Source: Glaciozyma antarctica PI12 (Eukaryota; Basidiomycota; Microbotryomycetes; Kriegeriales; Camptobasidiaceae). From it: 64,000 nucleotides of DNA. Below are positions 36,347-47,813 of this stretch, piece by piece (position 1 is the stretch's first letter; every line of letters begins with the position of its first letter). The notes under the pieces were generated by a model that made no database searches, was not told where the DNA came from, and was given only the letters and a program-made list of their open reading frames with translations. The position numbers and the translations under genes are program-made. Location of the stretch: contig KZ627157.1 in NCBI GenBank assembly GCA_002917775.1, positions 1,217,454-1,281,453 on the forward strand, written 5' to 3'.

Positions 36347-37243
36347 GTCGTGGTGGGGGATGTGGCAATGCGAAGTTGTTGAGATTCCAAATCGTGTTGT
36401 GCTGTCGAGCTGGGGTTTTGGAGAGAGGTAGGAAGCGAAGGAGAAGATGGGAGGAGCGTTGCGAAGGCGGTTAGCTTAAGGACTGGACACTCTGAAGGGC
36501 TGATCGGTGCATTCCTCCAGTTGTTCTCCCTGTGAGGAACAGTCTCGATGATTTTAAAGTGGTAAGCGCGAGACCGTGTTCAAACTAGGCATCTCCATCG
36601 CAAGGTGCAGATATCGCCCAGCCTTCCGAATCTCGCGACCCGAAGAACGAATCGTCTTTGGCAGCTCAGAGTGTCTTCAGCATCGCTTATATCGTTTCGA
36701 GATCGAAGTAGGGGTACCGCCAACTTGATCCTAAAAGAGGTGCGCGGACAGCAACCTGGCCAGAGTCATCCCTCAGATCGACTGCGGAATTCGCCTCAGC
36801 TCCACCTCGTCCCTCTATCCTCGCAAGCGTCACAAGTCTCTTGCTTTCCTGCTCTCTGCTGTCAGATGATTTCAACAGCTTGCATGCACCGAAACGCCAA
36901 AGTGAAAGCGAGACGCTGCGTATCTCTGCAGCTCCACCTCGATGCCTATACCGTCGTACCCAGCCATCTGCTATCTCGCCGTCTTGTTATACCATTTCTG
37001 CGAAAGCTGAAGCGAGAGGAGGAGAGGTGGTCCCGCCCGAAGTGGCGAGATCCAACAACTCTGCCACTTCCACCCACTTCAGCTCCAAATCCTGCTCTGA
37101 GCCTCACCGAACAAACCTTCCTACATCCCTTCTCCCCACCCCAGACTCCCAAGCTCGTCAAACGCCGTCAACGACCCACTCTTTCCCGTTGACCGTCAAA
37201 GTGGCTGAGAAATTGTTGGAAGCTCGGGCGCCTCTCATTCAAA
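36347..37243. other. Intergenic region upstream of tRNA-Glu
   Basis: 897 bp between the HAD gene and the tRNA. Less GC-rich than its surroundings. Several frames of 60-195 codons cross it without motifs or splice logic. I see no RNA gene apart from the tRNA that follows. Confidence 0.5.
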
Positions 37244-37314
37244 TCCCTGCTGGTCTACCGGTCATGATTCGGCTCTCTCACAGCCGCGAACGGGGTTCGA
37301 CTCCCCGGCAGGGA
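37244..37314 (+). tRNA. tRNA-Glu (anticodon CUC)
   Basis: Cloverleaf of 71 nt. The acceptor stem tccctgc pairs perfectly with gcaggga. The anticodon stem cggct/agccg encloses the loop CTCTCAC with anticodon CTC, reading GAG. The T arm ggggttcgactcccc is canonical and supplies the Pol III B box (ggttcgactcc). No intron. CCA is not encoded. A T9 run follows 10 bases downstream. The anticodon fits the GAG-rich codon use of these GC-rich genes. Confidence 0.93.
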
Positions 37315-37323
37315 AAGCGATCC

Positions 37324-37332
37324 TTTTTTTTT
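37324..37332 (+). terminator. RNA polymerase III terminator (T9)
   Basis: Run of nine T starting 10 bases after the tRNA-Glu 3' end; Pol III stops at such runs. A second T10 run lies shortly after, near 37342. The remaining 280 bp to the pyrophosphatase stop hold no supported feature. Confidence 0.8.
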
Positions 37333-37619
37333 CGTCTGTCATTTTTTTTTGGCGCAGCGGAGTCGGGGAGGTGACGCTGCACCGTAACAAACGACTCCAC
37401 ACGAGCAGGGCCCAGATGTGTGAGCAGCTGAGCAGTTGGGTCGTTCAACGGGGTGAGTGCAAGCCCCGAATTGCACGAAAGCAGGTAGGAAGCAGAGCAG
37501 CAGAACGCGCACAGGAGCAGGAGCGCACGCGATGAGGGGCGCACACAACGTGCAGCGATACCCATGAAGCACATACTGCATTGCCGCATCCCCAGTAACT
37601 CCCAACCTCAATCCACAAT

Positions 37620-39158
37620 CTAGACCTGCGAGCGCGAGACGAGATCAGCGACGGTCCCTCACGACGCGAACGAAGAGTACGTACAGCGTGTCCACTGATG
37701 AAGAAGGTCTTGTTGACTGCGCGAGAGAAGTCAGCGCGGTCAAAGGCAGCGAAAGAAGGGACGTGCTGGAGGGATCGATAGGAGCAGGAGCGCCGCGCGA
37801 GTCAACAGGGAGAGCAGCGTACGCCGCATCAGCGGTGGTGATCTTTCCAGCCGATCCGTCGACGGTGACGTTGTTGCTGTAATTTGACGAGAGTCAGCGA
37901 GAGCAGGGAGGACAGAGGGAGGGGACGGACAGGCAGATCTCCGACTTGACTTGGCCAGCGATGAGGCGCTTCCACGCCTCGTTGCACTCGTGGATGATTT
38001 CGGTGGCGTACTTGCGGTTCTTGGCCTCGCCAGAGAAGGCAAACTGGTTCTCGGGCTTTCCGTCGGGGATCTGCGCGCGATGGCGGGGGTCAGCTCCTCC
38101 TCACTCCAGCTGTTCTCCCAGACGAACTTTGTAGATGCTGCACGGAGAAAGTCAGCTCTCGCACGAAAACAACGCAGCGCCGAAGAGGACGCACCGGAAC
38201 CACTCGTTGGTCGCGCGGATCAAACCAGGAAGGTGCCTCTCGACATCCTCGATATCGTTAAGCTTGCTAGCGAGGGGGTCGTTGACATCAACGACGATGA
38301 CCTTCCAGTCGGTCTCTCCCTCGTCGAGGAGCGCCATGATACCGAGGACCTTGACCTGCTTGACCTGTCCCGTGTAGCCGATCGCCTCTCCAATCTCGCA
38401 GACGTCGACGGGGTCGTCGTCGCCGTTCGCCTTGGTCTCGGGGTGCATGGCGTTGGGGTCCTCCCAGGTCTGCACGTGGGGAGCGGGGTCAGCTTATCGC
38501 GCGTGAGCTGGTGAGAGCTCGACTAACCTGGGGGAAGGCTCTGTTGAGGAGGAGCGCACGCGAAAGTCAGCAAGAGATCCCAGCAAACACTTCTAGAGCC
38601 CCCGTATCGAGCGTGAGACGCACCCGTAGTTCCAGAGGTATCCTGCGTGCAGTCGCGTTAGCTCTCGTTCCGCACGAACGCTGAAGACGAAAGCCGGACT
38701 CACCCTTGTGGGGGAAGCAGTTGCGAACGAACCTGAGCTTGCCCTTCTTGGTGTCCTGGAGGATAGGGTTGAAGCTCTCCGTCTTGGAGATTTCCTGACG
38801 TGCAAAAAGACGAGAGATCAGCAGCTGATCCTCCTCAACCACTCGAGCCGGAGCGCACCATCTTGGCGTTGGACCAACGGGGGATCTCGACGACCATGTT
38901 GAGGATCGTGCGGGCCTCGTTGGCGAAGAGGGGGATATCGTGGAAGGGGGGAGATGACGGTGCCGTTCTGCTCAGTGTAGACGCGGTACTCTGCACGGGG
39001 AGGACTCCCGATTAGCTAGGAAAGCGCCTGGGTGTCGAGTAGGACCTACCGAAGGTGTTGGCACTGCCGACCTGGCCTGTAGAGAGAGCGGGTGAGTTCG
39101 GAGACGGGGAGAGAGCGTTGAGATTGAGGGACGAACGGGTGGTGTACTCGGACGACAT
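37620..39158 (-). CDS. IPP1: Soluble inorganic pyrophosphatase (family I)
   Basis: Hydrolyses pyrophosphate released by biosynthetic reactions; Mg-dependent and essential in yeast. From ATG 39158 ([14 protein letters not shown]) the family I core follows: [60 protein letters not shown], the signature [19 protein letters not shown] with its metal-binding Asp residues, and [20 protein letters not shown]. The end is [20 protein letters not shown] then AV from a six-base last exon (GTCTAG), stop at 37620. About nine exons, about 290 aa, as in fungal Ipp1. The open frame continues upstream of the AUG with presequence-like content (see findings). Divergent from SIN3 by 236 bp. Confidence 0.96.
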
Positions 39159-39303
39159 GGTTGATGCTGTACTGAGTAGTCTTGACTGTTGAGCGAGTCT
39201 TGCTGTTGCGCGAGTGGCCAGGTTGAAGAACAGGGCTTGAAACGAGGGAGCGGCAGGAGAAGAAGCAGCTCCAAGTTGAGATGGCGACACTTGCGAAATT
39301 TCA

Positions 39304-39316
39304 ATTGGGAAATTGG
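39304..39316. promoter_or_regulatory. Paired CCAAT-box motifs in the IPP1/SIN3 promoter
   Basis: Two ATTGG motifs (CCAAT on the minus strand) at 39304-39308 and 39312-39316 in the 236-bp divergent promoter, spaced 8 bp start to start. CCAAT is the site of the Hap2/3/5 complex. Occupancy is not known; the motif is short and could be chance. Confidence 0.35.
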
Positions 39317-39394
39317 CTGGGCCCGCCTTTGGGCCTTTGGACTTGGAGGGAACGCAGAGCCAGCTTCTCCCTCCGCCAAAACTCACTCCTACTC

Positions 39395-42300
39395 ATGGCT
39401 GAACAGCCTGGAGTACAGCCAGTCCAGCCTGCTGTAGCAGCAGCAGCAGCAGCAGCGCCAGGCGTTCCTCGTTACCCGCCCGCCGCTCGCCCTGTTCCGA
39501 CACCTCCTCCTGCCCAAGACCGACCGGCGCCAGGACCTAGCCAACCAGCACCAGTCGACCCCAAGGCGCCCGCCCCAGCAGCTTTTCGTCCTCTCAACGT
39601 CAAGGATGCGCTTAGGTACGCAACCGCCTGGTCCACGTTGATCGCCCTGGCTGACCGAAGCCCCTCCTTCTCGCTGCCAGCTATCTCGACCGCGTCAAGG
39701 TCACCTTCAACGACCAGGCAGAAGGTGAGTTCATCTGACAGCGTGGCGTGTACTTGAGCTAACTCTCGCGCACAGTCTACGACCGCTTCCTCATGATCAT
39801 GAAGGAGTTCAAGAGCCAGGTGCGTTCCTTCCGTGTGGCGCGGCAGGAGGTGGAGAGCGGAAAGCTAACTCGGCTGTACAGGGTATCGACACGCCAGGAG
39901 TTATCGAGCGAGTGCGTATCGGTTAGATCTTCCCGCAGACACACGCACTGACGGCTCTCCCGCTACTCCAGGTCAGCACGCTCTTCCGAGGACACCCCGC
40001 CCTCATCCAGGGCTTCAACACCTTCCTCCCACCCGGCTACCGCATCGAATGCTCCGTTTCGACTTCGACGCCCCAGGACGAAGGCGGCGTCACCACCATC
40101 ACCGTCACGACTCCGATGGGCATGACCACGCGCACTCAGATCACGGCGCCAGGAGCTGGCGGATCCAACGCAGTCGGCACTAGCCTTCCGACGCAGGCGA
40201 AGCCTCTCTCTGCCTCAGCCGACAATGACGCCCTCAAAGCTCCTGCCGCCCCTCGCCCAGCACCACCCTCCTCGAAGCCCGCCCACACCCCGCTCCCCTC
40301 GAAGCCCGCCGAAGCGAAAGCAGCCCTCCACCTCCCCACTCTCCCTCCGATCCCTTCCATCGCCGCTCTCGCCACCTCTGCACCCATCGCCACTCCAGGC
40401 GCCATCAGCCTCCTCTCCTCCCAGTTCGTACCAGGACGCGGAGCAGACATGGCGGCTGCTATGGCAGCGGCGTCCGCGGCGAGCAGCGGAGTCTCCCCCG
40501 CCAACGACCACTTCTCGCGCCCTCCGATGGAGTTCAACCACGCCATCAACTACGTCAACAAGATCAAGAACCGCTTCGTTCGTGATCCCGATACGTACAA
40601 GGCGTTCCTCGAGATCCTCCAGACGTACCAGAAGGAAGGTCGTGCGATTCAGGACGTGCGTGCATTCCCTCCTCTCACTGGCGCAAAACTGACGTTTTCT
40701 GTTCGAACGCAGGTCTACGCCCAGGTCACGACTCTCTTCCACGCCGCGCCAGATCTCCTCGACGAGTTCAAGCAGTTCCTCCCCGACACCTCTGGTGACC
40801 AAGCGAACGCCGCGCCTTTCGCGCTGGGACAGATGGCGAGCGGAAGCGGATCGCAGGCGAGGACTGGAGGTACCAAGCGACCCTCGACGAGCAACTTAAA
40901 GCGAGACGAGGTGAGCGGCGTCAAGAAGGCCAAGCCGAGCAAGGGTAAGGTGGTGGACGACAAGTTCAAGGTACGCCCGCTGGCTTTCGGAGGCGAAGAG
41001 GCGAAAGCTGACGAGATCGCAGAGCAAGCGTCCGACGAAGGGCGACTCGAAGGACGCTCGCAAGGGTCCCTCTCCCTCCGATGGCGCCTACACCGACGCC
41101 GGCGCAGAGCCCTCTCTCTACTCTCAGCACCAGCAGATGAACCCCTTCCCTCCCGGCTACCCCGTCCAAGCGTACCCAACTCACCAACCCCCTCACCCCG
41201 CCTACGCCTACGAATCTCCTCCCCTCCCTCCTCCTCCCCAGCCTATCCTCCCTCTCAAGCCTCAGGCCTCTCAAGTCGATCTCGCATTCTTCAGCCGCGC
41301 CAAGATCTACACGGGAGACGTGACGACCTACCACGAGTTCCTCAAACTCCTCAACCTCTACACGCAGGATATCTTAGACCTCACTGCACTCGTTTCGAGG
41401 GCGTTCTTGTTCATTGGGCAGGACGCGGGGCTGTGGAGAGAGTTTAGGGAGATGGTCGGATGGACGGAGGGGCGCGCGTTGGGAGATCCGGGAGGAAGGG
41501 TCGAGGTTGTCGATGGAGTGAGGATCGTCGAGAATGTGCCGAGTCTGGATAGACCGAGGCGAGGGAAGGGAGATTCGGGCAAGGGGTGGAAGACGTATGG
41601 ACCGAGCTATCGCCAGCTCCCGCCTTCGGTGAGTGCGAGGGAGTGTGGGGATTTGAGGGGAGCTGACCACGGTCGATGTTTGCAGGAGATCTCGCTCAAC
41701 TGCTCGGGTCGCGATGCGCTGTGCTGGGACGTCCTGAACGACGAGTGGAGTGAGTTACAGCTCGCGCACCGTTGGCAGAGAGGATCGCTGACCGTACCTC
41801 TCCTCAGTTTCGCAGCCGAGCTGGGCCAGCGACGAAGGTTTCGTCGCTCACCGCAAGAACCCGTACGAGGAAGCTCTCCACCGCTCGGAGGAGGAGCGCC
41901 ACGAGTACGACTACCACATCGAAGCCAACCTCCGCACGATCGCCCTCCTCGAACCCATCGCCACTCGAATCGCCATCATGGAAGCCGACGAGCGCGCGAC
42001 GTTCCGCCTCAAGCCTGGACTCGGGAATCAGAGCAAGAGTATCTACCAGCGCGTTATTAAGAAGGTCTATGGGAAGGAGCAGGGAGGAGAGGTCATTCAG
42101 GCGCTGCATGAGAACCCTTGCGTTGCTGTACCGATCGTCCTTGCTCGACTCAAGCAGAAGGACGACGAGTGGAAGCGGGCGCTGAGGGAGTGGAATCGTG
42201 TTTGGCGCGACGTCGTTCGTCCTCTTCCTCATCTCGCGACGTTCGGCGAGCTAATGTCCTCTGATTGACAGGACGCGAAGAACTTCTGGAAGTCCCTTGA

Positions 42301-44305
42301 CCATCAAGCCATCTCGCTCAAGGCGAGCGACAAGCGTACGCACACGAGCAAGGCCCTCGTCACGGAGATCGAGACGATGAAGCGCGAGCAACGTCAGCGC
42401 GCCATCGCCGCCGGCCTCTCCCCCTCCTCCCCTCACGCCCAACTCCGCTACGACTTCTCCGACCGCGACGCCCTCGCCGACGCGTTCAAGCTCGTCTTCT
42501 CATTCCTCGATCGAACTCCTACCATCTCGGCGGCCGACAAGGATAAGCTTGATGCGTTCCTTCGAAGGTTCCTGCCCCTCGTCTTTGCGTTTACGACGAC
42601 CGACTTTGCGTTGTCGCTACTTCCTATTGCGGGCGCAGACGACGATAACGAGTCGCTTGACGGAGCGAGCGACGCAGGAACGAGCGTGATGGACGACGTC
42701 TCGGAAGGAACGTCCGTCATTGGCGTCAAGCGCGGCGGGAAGAAGTCGGGCGGAGACCTGAGGAAGAAGGCGCTCAAGAACGCTGGACCTGGGAAAGGGC
42801 GCGGAGGCGACTTTGGGAGGAGGAGCAAGGTCTCGTCGCCGGCTCCTAGCTCTCGCGCGGCGTCCCCGGCGCTGTCGGCGGCGGATACAACGGATGGAGA
42901 CGTGAGCATGGCCGACGTTCCTCAACCTACCGACCTCTCGGCTCTCGCGTCCCTCTTCGCTCCGGGAGACGAGGTAGCCGTCGAGACGCTCGTCGAGGCA
43001 GCAGCCCCTACCGGCGAGTCGAGCACGAGCGATGGCTCCGTCGGGATGGTGGTCGATGAGGTGCCGAGCCCGATCGTTGACGCCGTTGAGGTCTTCGAGT
43101 CGTCGGCGGAGACGCTGGAGCAGGCGACGATCATGGAGAGTCTTCCAGAGGTCATCGTTCCAGTCGACGACCGACCTCCTCGAGTCGACATTCGTCGGCA
43201 GTGGAACCTGTTCGCCAACTCGAACATGTACTGCATGTTGCGACTCCTCCAGGTGCGCTTCTTCGATCTCTCTCAGCAGCGCGAAACTGACTTTGCGCAA
43301 CCAGATCGTTTACCACCGCCTAACGCTCCTCAAGAAGTCAGCCGTCACTCTCGCCAGTCCTCCCCCTCCTCAGCCGATCACCGCTCGACACGTCCCCTCC
43401 CTCTCCCTCTCCTCGACCATCGGATCGACATCTTCAGTCCCGCCGGCGCACTACTACCAGCGAGCGCTCGGGCTGTGCGAAAGGCTGTTCGACGGCGATA
43501 TCGACCAGGCTGCGTTCGAGGAAGCGTTGCGACACATGTTTGGCACGCAGGGCTACGTCCTCTTCACGTTCGACAAGCTCCTTCATGGGATCGTCAAGCA
43601 GGTGCGTCGTTCACCGTTCGAAGCTGTATCAGGAGCTGACGAGTATGACGACTGCAGAGCCAGATCGCGCTCGGCGACAGCAAGTCTCAGGACCTCTTCG
43701 ACCTCCTCCAAGAAGATCGCGCCCACCCGGACCGCTCAACGTCGCAGCAACAGCTCTTCTACCGCTCGCAAGCCGAGAGCGCGCTCGGGAACGACGAGAA
43801 CTTGTACCGGATCGAGTGGGTCCCAGACCGCTCTTCGCTTGGGATCCAGCTCCTCGGCAAGGATAGCGTACCGACGGACGACCTTCCGACCGCTGAGCGC
43901 GAATGGGCGACGTACCTCGAGAAGTTCGTTCTCTCGGACGCGACGCCTGGAGTGAACCCGAAGACGATTCCGTTCCTACGAAGGTTCGTCGCTCATCCTC
44001 CTCGAGCTTGTGCAAAAGCTGACGATGCGAGTAGGAACATGCGGAAGGCCTCTCCGACTGGCACGGACGCGTTCCCGTCCAACATCATCGTCAAGTCGAG
44101 CCTGCAGTGCAAGATCTGTCTGCGGTCGTACCGCATCTTCTACGTCCCCGACACCGAGGACTTCATCTCTCGTCGGGTTACGCCAGAGGTGAAGAAGGCG
44201 CCGAAGAAGGTCGAGGTGTTTGAGAAGTGGCTCGAGGCGAGGAAGGCAGCGTTGGAGCCGAAGGAGAAGGTGGAGGAGGAGGTCAAGATGGATGTTGGGG
44301 CTTGA
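39395..44305 (+). CDS. SIN3: SIN3 corepressor scaffold of histone deacetylase complexes
   Basis: Large nuclear scaffold that brings Rpd3-type deacetylase to promoters. ATG 39395 starts an Ala/Pro-rich leader (PAVAAAAAAAPGVP). Three paired amphipathic helix domains are visible: PAH1 (LNVKDALSYLDRVKVTFNDQ, STLFRGHPALIQGFNTFLPP), PAH2 (FNHAINYVNKIKNRFVRDPD, FHAAPDLLDEFKQFLP) and PAH3 (RAKIYTGDVTTYHEFLKLLN). The HDAC-interaction domain follows: SYRQLPPSEISLNCSGRDAL, CWDVLNDEWVSQPSWASDEG, KNPYEEALHRSEEERHEYDY, ATRIAIMEADERATFRLKPG. The Sin3 C-terminal domain includes NMYCMLRLLQ, YQRALGLCERLFDGDIDQAA and LFTFDKLLHGIVKQ. Stop at 44305. Many short introns; the spliced protein of about 1,400 aa fits the family. 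Largest gene of the window. Confidence 0.96.
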
Positions 44306-44406
44306 ATGGGTTGGCGATAGTTTGTAACACCGTTGTGCGATTCGCTAGCTCGAGAGCAGCAGGTGTGATACGACAAGCTGATTCCATTATATAACCTCCC
44401 ACCCAG

Positions 44407-46029
44407 CTAATCTGGAAGGGCTCCCCAAGCCTCGCTAGCATGCAGGCTCCCCTCCCCCTCCTCCCAACTCCCCTCCATCTCAACTTGATGCAACACCCTC
44501 CCCTCTCCCACCGTCGCTTTAAACGCAATCGCCTCCCTCCCCCTCCTCACCAGCGCCTCCAAGCACCCCGCCACCCCTGCGAACCTCGAATCCTCCGCCA
44601 TCAATTCCTCCCACGTCGCTTCCTCCTCCTCTTCGTCCCCTGAGACGGTGGAGGAATCGCTTTCGAGGCCTTCGTCTGCTAGAGCGTGGGTGGAGAGAGG
44701 GGCGAGGGAACGGGATTCCCGTAGTCGACGACGGAGGTCTCGGATTTCGGTCGTTTGGAGGACCTTCAGGCGCTCGAGGGAGGCGTTGATCGTGAGAAGG
44801 GAGTTGGTGGTTATCTCCAAATCGAGGATCTGCAAAGAATGATCAGCGGGGCGTGCGGAGAGGGAGGGAGAGAACGGACCTTGCGAGATACGCGGGCGTC
44901 TTGGGCTCGCTCTTCGCTCGCTTTCCGTTCCTCCTCCGCTGTCAAAGTCGCTCGCTCGACCTCTCCAGCATCCTCGTCGTCCCTCCCCTTCCCTTTCCCA
45001 ATTCCCAGCCCAGACAGCGCTCGAGCATCTCCCCCTCCCAACCCAGACGACGCTCCCCCTCCCAACCCAGAAAACGTCCGACCATGCCCCCTCCCCGCTT
45101 CCTCCTGCGAGACGACGGACGATATTGAAGATGAGGAAGTGACCGACATGCTCCTCGCCATTCGAGTCCCCGTCGTAGTTATTGGCGGCCTCGAATGCTT
45201 CCTCTGCCCGATCGTAGGAGACGGTAGTGGCGACTCGTACGCAATAGAGTGCGCCGGCAGGAGACCTGCGCCTAACGCAGGGCTCGGGAACTCGTAGCTC
45301 TCGTTACTGAAGTTCGGAGAAGTGAGAGGGGAGGGCGTCGAGCTTTCGGAGGAGGAGGAGACGCTCAGCGGTGGGAGAGGGGAGGCGTAAGGCGTGCGCG
45401 TTGAGACGGAGGAAGGGAGGTGGGTGATGATGCGCGTTCGGTCGGCCTGGGAGCTGCTCTTGAGGCCTGGTCGAGCACGGATAGGACTTGGGGGTCGTTG
45501 GATGATCCTTGGAGAGGTGACCGGAGCTGCTCGAGCGAATGGCGACCCAAGCGGGGTAGCAGGGGCTGAATGGGTGGCTAGTCCTGGAGTCACTTGCGCT
45601 CGTGGTCGTAGGACGGGAGTGGTGGATTGGGAGGAGGGGGTTCGGCGGAGGATCGGGGTCGTGAAGGCTGAGGGGTCCACGCGGGCTTTGAGCGGCTTGG
45701 AGGTGGGGAAGGAGGAGGAGGGGGAAGAGGCGGCGTGCTTCAGTGGTGCAGGGTAGGGCTGAGTTGAGGGGCCTTTGTTGCTCCCGCCGAGGACGCGGAC
45801 ACGGCGGGTGGGTTGTTGTTCTTCTGCAAGTGGCGAGGATCAGCTCGAGGGTCAGCTGGGCCGGCGGAAGGGCGACGTACGCTGCATAGGTGCAGGCTAG
45901 TGGGGTATAGGCCAGCTTCTGGCGGCGGTTGAAGGCTCCAGAGGGTGAAGTCGAGAAGGGAGGTCGAGAGGGGAGAGGAGTTGACCTGGACGCGAACACT
46001 TGGGATCGAGTCGACCTCTCTCCTCGCAT
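44407..46029 (-). CDS. Conserved fungal coiled-coil protein, function unknown
   Basis: ATG 46029 (MRGERSTRSQVFASRSTP) starts exon 1, which joins across a 57-nt intron to EEQQPTRRVRVLGGSN; the frame then stays open into DPSAFTTPILRRTPSS, so an internal GTG sometimes taken as start is not the start. About 300 residues of Ser/Pro-rich disorder follow with many SP and TP sites (RIIQRPPSPIRARPG), suggesting kinase regulation, and a FSGLGGGASSGLGGGDARA repeat. The conserved part is a C-terminal coiled coil, RKILDLEITTNSLLTINASL then ERLKVLQTTEIRDLRRRLRE, close to the DLEITNxSLLAIN pattern I recall from uncharacterised ascomycete proteins. It ends with an acidic stretch and stop at 44407. Convergent with SIN3, 101 bp apart. 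No function assigned. Confidence 0.75.
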
Positions 46030-47813
46030 TTTTTACAGTCTCTCAAAAGCACGCCAGAAGGGTAGGATTGCATAGAAGTGATTGCAGTCAAGGACAAGGG
46101 AGGGACGAGGTAAGAGCGAATCTCCCTTGTTTACGCCGCGAGCGCGCGCCTCAGCTGTCGAGCGATTGTACCTGGCTTCTAAGTTCGTTGGAATTGGTCT
46201 TTCGAGGATAGTATAGTGCTCTGTGATTTACGAAAGTCAGCGAGAAGGAAAGCCAGAAGCGCAACTACCGCCATTCCTGCCCTGCTCGCCCGTCTCGTCT
46301 CGTGCGAGCTTCCACCTCTGCACAGTGTGGTTGATGCTGTCCTCCACCCGACGGGAAATAACAGTCGAAGGAAATACTTTTGACGACTCCAGCGCTGTCA
46401 AACTGGCTTCACATAAGGGGGAGCGAGGTCGACCGAGGTAGGCCTGCGAGGGGCCCGAAAAACGAGAGGGAAGGCGCCGAACGAAGCGTTGCAGATTTTC
46501 TGCTCGCCTGGACAGAGGACGCGGAGAGTGGGTTGAAGGAAGCAGAGTGGGTCGCTGGGAGCTTACGGATAGGGAAGCAAGGGCGTCGATCCGGGGTTGG
46601 AGGCTTGTAACGCGTCCCCGCTTTCGAGGAAGGATACAGTTCAGCGACAGTAGACGTTCGCAAGAAGCTTCAAAGCCGGCTCTGAGTAGGAGGAGGAGCG
46701 GATAAGGGAGCAGGACACTTGGCGAACTACGTACTTCGGTGAATTATTGAGAGGCGACGAGATTGATGAGAAGCTATCTCTGGCGTTCGCTGCTGTCGCC
46801 CTGATCGAGGAGAAGTGTACTCTGGAGCTCGCGTGGGCAACGAGAGCTGACTTGGGCTGAGAGGGGCGCAAGAGTTGGGGGGGAGTGTTCGTGTTCGGGG
46901 CTCGCGTAAGGGGGATGGCGTGCTTCATTCCTCCGTTCGTACGCTGCACTCGTTGAGAACAGGAGCAGGACGCGGACAGCTAGCACAAAGCACGAATAAG
47001 GATGGTCGATCGCGCGGGAGCCGAGGATCTCGGTGTCTGTCCCCTTGGCCGCCGAGGAGCTTGACCCAGGGGGACGTGGCGGATTTGGAGCTTGTGCCCC
47101 CCTCGTCTTGAGCCTCCCCTTCTTCTTCCTCCCCCCGCCTTCAACCGCTATCTCTCTCTTCCCCCCAGGGTAAACGCTCGAGCACCGGTCAGTCCCCAGC
47201 CTGGCTCACCGTACTAACCCAGGGCAGAAGAGTCCTCCTTCCTCAGGGCGAGAGGACCTTCTTCCGCCTGAGACACGCTTGACTCCCTCCCCCAGCTGAC
47301 ACGCATCCTCATCCTCCTCCTCTCTCCGGTCAACTCGTACTCGACGCAATGAACAGCTCGCGACCCTTCCCCCTCCTCCGCCCCAGCCTACAGCCTCAAC
47401 AGCCAACTCCTCCCACTCCCCGCCCGCCTTATCTCTCCGCCACCACGCTAATTTCCCCGCCAACTCCTACTCATCGACCACTCTCAAGTCAAGGCCAACC
47501 ACCTCGACTACTCTCTCCCCTCCCTCCCTCGAAGAGTGTAGGATCCTTCTCGCGCGCTTTCTAGCTGCAGCATTTGAAGAATCTCTCGGTGAGCACCATC
47601 TGCCCGGTGCCCGACCCTCCTCAACCGCAAGCTAACCGCAGTCGTTCTCTCGAGCCAGCCCTTCCAACCCCATCCCCCCCTCCATCCTCTCCACCGGCTC
47701 ACCGCTCCTCCCCTCTCCCCTCTCCCCTCGACCCACCTACAACTCGTCGATCCCCGTCCCTCGACTTGCACCCAACTCTAGACTCTCCAAAAAATCACCC
47801 CATCTAGACGACC
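46030..47813. other. Long intergenic region upstream of the bHLH gene
   Basis: 1.8 kb with the promoter of the coiled-coil gene (-) at its left and the promoter plus leader of the bHLH gene (+) at its right. The last 700 bp are strongly CT-rich on the plus strand, as expected of a leader, and contain ATGs with short frames (for example 47349) that could act as upstream ORFs. No gene supported. Confidence 0.45.

Noticed and set aside
36605-37374. Overlapping plus-strand frames of 177-195 codons before and across tRNA-Glu
   Set aside because: One of them runs through the tRNA itself, showing that openness here is not evidence of coding.
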